Positions 8,067 to 14,306 of a DNA stretch of 19,629 nt are shown here, piece after piece. Origin of the DNA: Acholeplasmataceae bacterium (GTDB taxonomy: Bacteria; Bacillota_I; Bacilli_A; Acholeplasmatales; Acholeplasmataceae). The stretch lies in NCBI GenBank assembly GCA_012520715.1, contig JAAYNT010000011.1, forward strand, positions 1-19,629, written 5' to 3'. Made by a program: the position numbers and the translations under genes. Every line of letters starts with the position of its first letter. Position 1 is the stretch's first letter. Under the pieces are notes generated by a model that was not told the DNA's origin, searched no databases, and saw only the letters and a list, made by a program, of their open reading frames with translations.

Positions 8067-9444
8067 CGATATGACCTCGCTTAATTAAAAAGTTATTAAA
8101 TGTAACAAAGTTTGACTTTGTTTCTCTGTTTAGAAGTTCGATATGATAATCCATACCAACTGCTCTTGAATATAAGAAAACTAAAATTAATTTAATATAA
8201 TCTGTCTCACTTACAAGTGGTAAGTCAGCCGCTTCAATTTGAGATGCGTGATTTAGATGAGTTAAGACATAGCGATTAATTTCTTTTTTGTTAAAAATGT
8301 TGTTTTTAACTAATAATTCTAATTTCTTACGTTTAAACTCATCAGTAATTAAATCATCTAAAACTGTTACTGGGGCTGGTTCAACATCTACTCTTAGTCT
8401 TCTTTGAGTGTATAGTGAGTCAGTATCTAAGTTTCTAGCATGTACTAAGTTAAATAACTCTGAGTAGTCAAATACTTCTTCATCACTATCAATAACAATT
8501 TTAAATATTCTATTAAATATTCCTTCAATATCATCAGAGTGATTTGTTAGGAATAATATCTTAGATGCGGCCGCACTAACATATTGTTCATTTTTCCTAT
8601 CAATTGCCATAATGATGTTATCAAAAGCATTAAATGAATCAGTAATAAATCTTACTTTTTCTTCAATATAGTTAAATGCATCATTATAGTCTTCTATTTT
8701 TTTATCTACCATTGCTTGATTAGCTAAATCATTCATAATCGTATCACTATTATAAATATCTAGTGTTTTATCGATAATGGCTTTTTTATATCTTGGAAGA
8801 CTATCTTTAGTCTTTAAGTTATAATAAGCATTATCGAAGAAATTATTTTTATATTCAACTAATAGCTTTTCAAGTAAGTGGTGGATATCTTGTCTGTCTT
8901 GATTTAACATAATATCGTAATAATAACGATAAATATTAGCTTTTAAACCTTTAAGTTTTTTAATGATTTGATTTGTTGAATCATATGCTTGTTCAATAAT
9001 TCCTACTCCTTCATCAGTAGTGAAATTTTGTAAAATTGAATAAACAGTAAAGATCTCACCAGTATATTCAACTTGTTCTTGTCTTTCAATTGAACGAAGA
9101 ACATCAACAATTTTAATAGTATAGTCAAATAAGTTTAGTGATGTTTTATAATCACCTAAATCTTCTTCACCAAGCCAACCAGAGTCTTTAAAATAGTTAA
9201 TAACTGCCGTTGCTTTTTGTCTTGGTGTACGATTATCATCAAATTCTTCAACACCTTTAAATTCTAATTCTTCAAAATAGTTAATAAGTCTTTGAACAAC
9301 AAACTCTCTTTCTCCTTGAAAAGAATCTTCAACTGAATCAACTGCATCATAAATAATAAATATACAGTCAATATATATTTGTTTATTAGGACTTGCAAGA
9401 ACATTAAAAAAGTTAGGATCAATTATATCAAATAATTTAGTCAT
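8059..9444 (-). CDS. jetA: JetA-like protein (Wadjet kleisin, MukF/MksF-type)
   Basis: A 461-residue soluble protein, almost wholly helical and acidic. The N-terminus KLFDIIDPNFFNVLASPNKQ followed by a hydrophobic helix is typical of type I JetA ('LFxxIPxxFFxxLASxNRxIY'). The first about 80 residues would form the kleisin winged-helix region, the middle (about 120-330) is a run of long helices as in MukF-like linkers, and the C-terminal about 90 residues are a compact domain that would contact the second SMC head. It would bridge the two JetC heads and recruit JetB. Start is ATG at 9442-9444 with GGAGG nine to ten bases upstream, overlapping the end of the EIIA-like gene by eight bases. Identification is from the N-terminal signature, size and neighbours; without jetB and jetC beside it I would be less sure. 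Confidence 0.8.
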   Translation of the reverse strand: MTKLFDIIDPNFFNVLASPNKQIYIDCIFIIYDAVDSVEDSFQGEREFVVQRLINYFEELEFKGVEEFDDNRTPRQKATAVINYFKDSGWLGEEDLGDYKTSLNLFDYTIKIVDVLRSIERQEQVEYTGEIFTVYSILQNFTTDEGVGIIEQAYDSTNQIIKKLKGLKANIYRYYYDIMLNQDRQDIHHLLEKLLVEYKNNFFDNAYYNLKTKDSLPRYKKAIIDKTLDIYNSDTIMNDLANQAMVDKKIEDYNDAFNYIEEKVRFITDSFNAFDNIIMAIDRKNEQYVSAAASKILFLTNHSDDIEGIFNRIFKIVIDSDEEVFDYSELFNLVHARNLDTDSLYTQRRLRVDVEPAPVTVLDDLITDEFKRKKLELLVKNNIFNKKEINRYVLTHLNHASQIEAADLPLVSETDYIKLILVFLYSRAVGMDYHIELLNRETKSNFVTFNNFLIKRGHIDE

Positions 9445-10138
9445 TTCCTTCTTCCTCCCAAGTCGTTTTAACTTTATAAATTAAATCAATTTCACTAATA
9501 ACTTCATCAATACTAAATGGTCCTTTAATTAATCTGTTATTAGGATTAATATCAACTGCAATTGCTAGATCTGAAATATGAATTTCAAATGGTTCAATAT
9601 TGTTGCCTTTATTGTAAAAGAAAAAATTAATATGAGGTGAAAATCTTTTTAAGATTTTAATTTTATCTTCTTCTTTTTCATGGACAACAATTACCATTGG
9701 TTGAAATATTCTTCTTAAGACTCTTCTTATTAAATCATCATCTTGACATTCTCTTAGTTCACTTCTAAACTCATGTTCAGCAAAGTTTTGAGCAAGTCTT
9801 GATAATATTTTAAGATGCGTTTCTTCTGCGTTATTAGGTGTACCAATCACAAAAAACAAATCAACTGGACGTCCGTCAATTGATTTATAATCGATTGGTT
9901 TTTTTAATCTAAATAAAGCGACAAATGGATATTTTACAAATTTACCAAGAGCGTGCGGGAAAGCTACTCCTTTACCAACACCTGTCGTAATTTCTTTTTC
10001 TCTTTCTAATAAAGCTTTATGAAATTCATCTCGGTTTTCAATTAGTTTTGTCTTATATATAAGATTTGATGCCGTTTCTAAAAACTCATCCATATCTTTT
10101 ACATCTACATCTAAAAATACTAAACACTCTTTAACCAT
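9437..10138 (-). CDS. PTS EIIA (fructose/Ntr-type) domain protein with C-terminal extension
   Basis: A 233-residue cytosolic protein. Residues about 1-150 form an EIIA domain of the fructose/mannitol/Ntr class: the phospho-accepting His62 lies in TGVGKGVAFPHA, followed by the conserved DGRPVDLFFVIGTP and the second conserved His108 in ETHLKIL. It should therefore accept phosphate from HPr. Residues about 150-233 are an extra domain I do not recognise, with alternating beta/helix pattern and a hydrophobic NFFFYN stretch; plain EIIA proteins end near residue 150. No EIIB or EIIC gene is nearby, so a regulatory role, as for EIIA-Ntr, is more likely than sugar uptake. It is the first gene of the operon: GGAGG seven bases before the ATG, promoter just upstream, and jetA overlapping its end by eight bases. 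Confidence 0.85.
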   Translation of the reverse strand: MVKECLVFLDVDVKDMDEFLETASNLIYKTKLIENRDEFHKALLEREKEITTGVGKGVAFPHALGKFVKYPFVALFRLKKPIDYKSIDGRPVDLFFVIGTPNNAEETHLKILSRLAQNFAEHEFRSELRECQDDDLIRRVLRRIFQPMVIVVHEKEEDKIKILKRFSPHINFFFYNKGNNIEPFEIHISDLAIAVDINPNNRLIKGPFSIDEVISEIDLIYKVKTTWEEEGND

Positions 10139-10165
10139 TTAAAAACCTCCGATTTCTTTACTATT

Positions 10166-10174
10166 ATTATAACA
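10166..10174 (-). promoter_or_regulatory. Promoter (extended -10) of the EIIA-jetABC-ptsI operon
   Basis: The minus strand reads TGTTATAAT, a perfect TATAAT with an upstream TG. No good TTGACA lies 16-18 bases upstream. It is about 27 bases before the EIIA start codon and appears to be the only promoter for the five genes, as all downstream junctions overlap. Confidence 0.65.
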
Positions 10175-10255
10175 TAATAATAAATGGTTTTAGTAATATT
10201 TAGGTATAATAATTGAAAAAGGCTTTATTATCGCAAAATTAGGTAGTTAAATAGT

Positions 10256-10282
10256 AAAAAAAATGCCATAATGGCATTTTTT
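10256..10282 (-). terminator. Intrinsic terminator after rtcB
   Basis: Perfect inverted repeat AAATGCCA/TGGCATTT extended by A and T runs on both sides, with a three-base loop. On the minus strand it lies about 15 bases after the rtcB stop and ends in a run of eight T. It separates rtcB from the EIIA-jetABC-ptsI promoter. Confidence 0.85.
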
Positions 10283-10297
10283 AGATTTATTAGTTAT

Positions 10298-11521
10298 TTA
10301 CCTGGTTGCTTTAAAGTTATAAATTGGTTTAATAACTTCAATAATTTCAACACTATCTTTAATATCATTAATGATATTTTCAATTGATTTATAAGCTTGT
10401 GGAGCTTCATCTAATGTTCTTCTTACAGCGGTTGTTGTGTAAATACCGTCCATTTCATATAAGAAGTCATCTAATGATATTTTCTTAAACGCGTTATTTC
10501 TTGATAGTATTCTACCAGCACCATGTGGTGCTGAGTAGTTGTAATCAGGATTACCTTTGCCAACTGCTAATATACAACCATCTCTCATATTAATAGGAAT
10601 AATTACTCTTTCATTTAATTTAGCAGAGATCGCTCCTTTTCTTAAGATCATATCATCCATATTTATATAGTTATGGATCGTTTCAAAGTGATCTAAGTCT
10701 TCTCGTTTATAATTTAGATGATTTAAGATGATTTTAGCTATTTCTCTTCTATTTAGTGATGCAAACTTTTGCGATATATCCATATCATGTAAGTAGTCTT
10801 TTAAATCACTACCTTCTAAATATGCAAAATCATTTCTTTTTACATGTTTATAGTTAGCTTTTATTTCTTTTATTTTACGGTCTAACTCTCTTTGCATACC
10901 TTGTTGTTTATACTCTCTTATGACATTTTTTATATCTTCTTCCATATTATCAAGGCCAGCTAATCTTATCTCAGCTCTTCTTTGATAATAAGTAGCAACT
11001 TGGTGTCCTAAGTTTCTAGAGCCAGTATGAATAACTAAATAGTTATCACCAGATGAAGATCTATCAATTTCAATAAAGTGATTTCCTCCCCCTAAAGATC
11101 CAACTGATCTATATAAATGGCTGTAGTCTTCTAAGTGAGGAAAACATTTTAGTTTTTCAACTAACTTTTTCCCTTCTGGATGAATATCTATACCAACATC
11201 AAAACCTGATGGTATATTTCTGTGGATATACTCATCTAAATCTTTTAAGCTAAATGGTTTTTTACCTAAATTAATAGTAAGCATCCCGCAGCCAATATCA
11301 ACACCAACTAAGTTAGGTACTACTTTGTCGGTTATCGTCATGGTTGTGCCAATAACACAACCAATACCAGCATGACAATCTGGCATAATTCTTACTTTGG
11401 AATCTTTTACAAATTCTTCACTCATTAAATTGTTAACTTGATTAATTGTAATATCATCAATAATTGAGGCAAATATTTTGGCTTCGCCGTATTTGCCTTT
11501 AATTATTTTAACGTTTTTCAT
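10298..11521 (-). CDS. rtcB: RtcB family RNA 3'-phosphate/5'-OH ligase
   Basis: A 407-residue GTP- and Mn-dependent RNA ligase that joins 2',3'-cyclic phosphate or 3'-phosphate ends to 5'-OH ends, used in RNA repair. Key motifs are intact: MPDCHAGIG (44-52), GVDIGCGM with Asp75 and Cys78, GGGNHFIE with His148, IHTGSRNLGH with His165, IHNY with His283, and APHGAGR with His333, the expected guanylylated residue. It is shorter than archaeal RtcB (about 480) but normal for the compact bacterial form. The ATG at 11519-11521 lies ten bases after AAAGGA and is preferred over a TTG three codons upstream, which sits almost on that site. It follows the SDR gene by 24 bases, so the two are probably one transcript. 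No archease or rtcR/rtcA gene is adjacent. Confidence 0.93.
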   Translation of the reverse strand: MKNVKIIKGKYGEAKIFASIIDDITINQVNNLMSEEFVKDSKVRIMPDCHAGIGCVIGTTMTITDKVVPNLVGVDIGCGMLTINLGKKPFSLKDLDEYIHRNIPSGFDVGIDIHPEGKKLVEKLKCFPHLEDYSHLYRSVGSLGGGNHFIEIDRSSSGDNYLVIHTGSRNLGHQVATYYQRRAEIRLAGLDNMEEDIKNVIREYKQQGMQRELDRKIKEIKANYKHVKRNDFAYLEGSDLKDYLHDMDISQKFASLNRREIAKIILNHLNYKREDLDHFETIHNYINMDDMILRKGAISAKLNERVIIPINMRDGCILAVGKGNPDYNYSAPHGAGRILSRNNAFKKISLDDFLYEMDGIYTTTAVRRTLDEAPQAYKSIENIINDIKDSVEIIEVIKPIYNFKATR

Positions 11522-11545
11522 AATTATCAAATCCTTTATTAATAA

Positions 11546-12487
11546 CTATTTTTCTTTATTATTTCCATTAGTTTTTATGTTAGCTTCTTTTAATACTTTT
11601 TCAAAAGTAATTTCAATTGGAATATGTTCTTCTAAGAGTAGTTTTAGTTTAGGATCATTAAACTCTTCGGCTTCTGAGACAATATCTATCATCATTGGAC
11701 TTAGTCCTTTTATAAATCTAGTCGCAATTTTAGCAACCCATTTTGGAACAAAAAACAAACGTTTCTTTTTACCGGTTAACTCACCTATTAGTTGATATAA
11801 TTCTTTAATTGAATAATAACTCCCGGCTAGTATTATATCATCAGAAAACTCATGAAAAGAAGCTGCGATCATTGCTTTTGAAACATCTAATACATCAACA
11901 AAATCATATCCTCCTTTAACATAAGGTAAGAAGGTTTTATTAGCTGCTTTTATTATTTCTTTACCGGCTTGTGAGCCTTTATGATCGTTTATTCCAATTA
12001 CTGAAGTAGGATAAAGGATAATGGCGTTTAGACCTTTATCTTGCATTTTTTTAATATAAAGAGTAGCCATTGTTTTTGTTTTAGGATAGTTATGTTTGAT
12101 TTTACTAATATCTTCTTCGATAACATAATTACCACTATCATCTTTTATTAAAATATCAGTAGTTGAAGCATAAACTAATCTAGCTTCCTTTTCATAGCAA
12201 ACATCACTAATTATTTTAGTCATTAAATAATTTACCTCATAACTTTGCTTGTAGTCTTTGTTTTCTAGATCAATATAACCAGCAAGGTGAATTACAGTAT
12301 CACCTTTATTAATATGACTAGAAAAAAAGTCTTTATCTAGTAAATTACCGATATGTTTTTCTATTTCTAAGTTAGCTAACTCTGGTCCATCTTTACGAAG
12401 TAATACTTTAAAAGGAATATTATCTTTTAATAACATTCTAACTATATTATTACCTATATGACCGGTTGCTCCTGTAATTACTAACAT
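11546..12487 (-). CDS. NAD-dependent epimerase/dehydratase family (extended SDR) protein
   Basis: A 313-residue soluble Rossmann-fold oxidoreductase. The N-terminus LVITGATGHIGNN holds the GxxGxxG nucleotide-binding loop (about residues 6-12). VYASTTD (106-111) and YPKTK with Tyr134 and Lys138 give the Ser/Thr-Tyr-x3-Lys active site of the extended SDR class. The later YPTSVIG segment and a variable substrate-binding C-terminal half resemble the dihydroflavonol-4-reductase-like subgroup; the true substrate is unknown. The ATG at 12485-12487 follows AAGGTGG by four to five bases; an in-frame start 36 bases upstream lacks such a site. Stop is TAG. It leads a two-gene unit with rtcB, with no evident functional tie between them. 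The leader holds a possible operator (see 12545-12562). Confidence 0.88.
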   Translation of the reverse strand: MLVITGATGHIGNNIVRMLLKDNIPFKVLLRKDGPELANLEIEKHIGNLLDKDFFSSHINKGDTVIHLAGYIDLENKDYKQSYEVNYLMTKIISDVCYEKEARLVYASTTDILIKDDSGNYVIEEDISKIKHNYPKTKTMATLYIKKMQDKGLNAIILYPTSVIGINDHKGSQAGKEIIKAANKTFLPYVKGGYDFVDVLDVSKAMIAASFHEFSDDIILAGSYYSIKELYQLIGELTGKKKRLFFVPKWVAKIATRFIKGLSPMMIDIVSEAEEFNDPKLKLLLEEHIPIEITFEKVLKEANIKTNGNNKEK

Positions 12488-12544
12488 AACCCACCTTCTT
12501 TTATATAAATTATGTATTATCAATATATCACATTAATGCCTTTA

Positions 12545-12562
12545 TTAACATATTAATGTTAA
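12545..12562. promoter_or_regulatory. Inverted repeat upstream of the SDR gene, possible operator
   Basis: TTAACAT-ATTA-ATGTTAA, seven-base arms with a four-base spacer, about 60 bases before the SDR start. A partial copy, CATTAATG, lies nearby at 12531-12538. AT-rich palindromes arise easily by chance here, so binding by a regulator is only a suggestion. Confidence 0.3.
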
Positions 12563-12581
12563 TTGTTGTAAATAAAAGAAA

Positions 12582-12604
12582 AACTCCCGACGAAATCGGG
12601 AGTT
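12582..12604 (-). terminator. Intrinsic terminator after ferritin
   Basis: Nine-base perfect stem AACTCCCGA/TCGGGAGTT with loop CGAAA. On the minus strand it is followed by TTTTTCTTTTATTT and lies about 20 bases after the ferritin stop. It is the most GC-rich hairpin in the window and should end the transcript efficiently. Confidence 0.92.
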
Positions 12605-12623
12605 ATGCTATTTTTTGTTTTAA

Positions 12624-13145
12624 TTAATCAACGATAGAAAATTCTGGCTCTTCCCACTCGCGGCTAGCTAATTCTTGATCCATTATATAGATGCCATTTC
12701 CTGAATCTTTAAGTAACATAAACTTATCGATTAGTTCTTGAGCAACAACTTCTTCTTCAAGTTGTTCTTTAACGAACCAATTTAGCATTTCAGTTGTTCT
12801 AAAATCATGTACAGCTAATGCTTCTTTATAGATATTGTGGATTAATGCTGTAACATGTTGTTCATGTTTTAAGCCTTCTCTTAATATTGATTCAATATCT
12901 TTAACTTTAAAATCTGGAGCATCAATTGCTGGAAGATCAACTAAAATTCCGTGAGCATGCAAGTAGTCCATAAATAATTCACCGTGGAATTGTTCTTCTT
13001 TTGCTTGAATTTTATAGAAATTAGCAAAACCTGGAAGACCTTCTACTTCTAACCAATTAGCAAAACTTAAGTACAAATATGCAGAATAAAATTCAGCATT
13101 TACTTGTTCTTGTAATAATTTAATTACTTTTTCATTTGTTAACAT
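12624..13145 (-). CDS. ftnA: Ferritin (non-heme, ferroxidase-active)
   Basis: A 173-residue four-helix ferritin that oxidises Fe(II) and stores Fe(III) in a 24-subunit shell. Compared with bacterial FtnA the ferroxidase ligands are all present: Glu18 (VNAEFYSAYLY), Glu51 and His54 (AKEEQFHGEL), Glu95 (LKHEQHV), Gln128 and Glu131 (WFVKEQLEEE). No heme-binding Met as in bacterioferritin is evident and the length is normal. The ATG at 13143-13145 is eight bases after AGAGG; an in-frame GTG three codons upstream overlaps that site and is unlikely to be used. It has its own promoter and terminator. No Fur-like site is obvious in the short leader. Together with the flavodiiron protein it points to management of iron and oxygen stress. 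Confidence 0.95.
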   Translation of the reverse strand: MLTNEKVIKLLQEQVNAEFYSAYLYLSFANWLEVEGLPGFANFYKIQAKEEQFHGELFMDYLHAHGILVDLPAIDAPDFKVKDIESILREGLKHEQHVTALIHNIYKEALAVHDFRTTEMLNWFVKEQLEEEVVAQELIDKFMLLKDSGNGIYIMDQELASREWEEPEFSIVD

Positions 13146-13166
13146 ATCTTTCACCTCTCCATACTA

Positions 13167-13175
13167 ATTATAACA
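13167..13175 (-). promoter_or_regulatory. Promoter (extended -10) of ferritin
   Basis: Minus strand TGTTATAAT, identical to the -10 region of the EIIA-jetABC-ptsI operon, about 20 bases before the ferritin start. The -35 region is weak. No terminator is visible between the mscS stop (13212) and this site, so read-through from mscS could add to ferritin expression. Confidence 0.65.
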
Positions 13176-13211
13176 TTTATATGATAATATATCACTTTAT
13201 TCGCTTAAAAT

Positions 13212-14291
13212 TTAGTCTTTTTTATCATTATTACTAACATTATGAACAACAACTTGTTGATAAGGAATTTCGATGTTATTTTTAGCTAAAATTAGTCTTA
13301 ATTGACGGTTTATATCTCTTTTAGCTTGATACTTATCAAGTTCTAATGTCTTAGCATAGATTCTTAACATAACGCCGTTTTGACCAAATTCAGATACTCC
13401 GCGGTAGCTTGGACCTTCTTTAATTTGTGGGACGGCTTCTTTAATTGTTGGTAAATTATCTATTATTACTTTTTCAACTTCTTCTAAGTTAGTAGAATAA
13501 GAAATTAAGACATCACAAATTACTGGTGAGTAGTTTGAGGTTGTATTAATGGCTGATCTTATTTCTGAGTTATTGATTGTTTTAATATCGCCAGCGATAT
13601 CAACAAACTTCGTAACTCTAACTCCAATTTCTAATACTTCGCCTCTAAAATCATCAATTTGAATAATATCACCAATTTGAAATTGCTTTTCAAAAATAAT
13701 AAATAGACCACTTAAAACATCGGCAATTAAACTTTGAGCTCCAAATGAAATAGCAAGTCCAATAATACCAGCACTTGCAAGTAGCGTTGGAGTTTCAACG
13801 CCCCAAGCTGAAAGAATTAAAAATAGTCCTACAATTGCAATCCCATATTTTAAGACTGATATAATAAGTCTTCCAACAGTTGAACTGCGGTGACCTCTAA
13901 CAGTTATCAGCCAAATAATTAACTGAATTACTTTATATAATACCCATAAAAATATTATTATCGCAACTGTTTCAATCATAATTGGATATTTAGTTGTAAA
14001 GAAGTGTCTAAAGTCAAAAAACTTACCAATATTTTCAACACTTATTTCATAAAGTGCTGATCCTGGTGCAAATATATAAGGACCAGCTAGTGCTAGAATT
14101 ATAAATAATACTATTAAGATAATAACTACTATAAATATTATCTTTTCGCTAAGTGTTTTTCTTTGCCAGAAGTTTTTCTTATGATCTTCTGGGGTTAGAG
14201 TTTTTATTTTCTTTTTTTCATCTTGATCTTGGTGTTCTATTTCTTCTTCGTTTAATGGTTCTAATTCGTCATATTGTTTTTCGTCTAACAT
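13212..14291 (-). CDS. MscS family small-conductance mechanosensitive channel
   Basis: A 359-residue inner-membrane channel, expected to form a heptamer that releases osmolytes on hypo-osmotic shock. The N-terminal about 50 residues are charged and cytosolic (acidic, then KKKIK), which is longer than in E. coli MscS. Membrane helices lie at about 50-70, 105-131 and 145-165, followed by the pore helix region GIIGLAISFGAQSLIADVLSG (about 175-195), the family hallmark rich in Gly and Ala. The beta domain (FQIGDIIQIDDFRGEVLEIG, about 204-223) and the alpha/beta vestibule domain (about 255-345) follow. The ATG at 14289-14291 is preceded by AAGGAGGAG. It begins 15 bases after the stop of the large anchored protein and is probably in the same transcript. 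Confidence 0.93.
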   Translation of the reverse strand: MLDEKQYDELEPLNEEEIEHQDQDEKKKIKTLTPEDHKKNFWQRKTLSEKIIFIVVIILIVLFIILALAGPYIFAPGSALYEISVENIGKFFDFRHFFTTKYPIMIETVAIIIFLWVLYKVIQLIIWLITVRGHRSSTVGRLIISVLKYGIAIVGLFLILSAWGVETPTLLASAGIIGLAISFGAQSLIADVLSGLFIIFEKQFQIGDIIQIDDFRGEVLEIGVRVTKFVDIAGDIKTINNSEIRSAINTTSNYSPVICDVLISYSTNLEEVEKVIIDNLPTIKEAVPQIKEGPSYRGVSEFGQNGVMLRIYAKTLELDKYQAKRDINRQLRLILAKNNIEIPYQQVVVHNVSNNDKKD

Positions 14292-14306
14292 TTTTAACTC
14301 CTCCTT

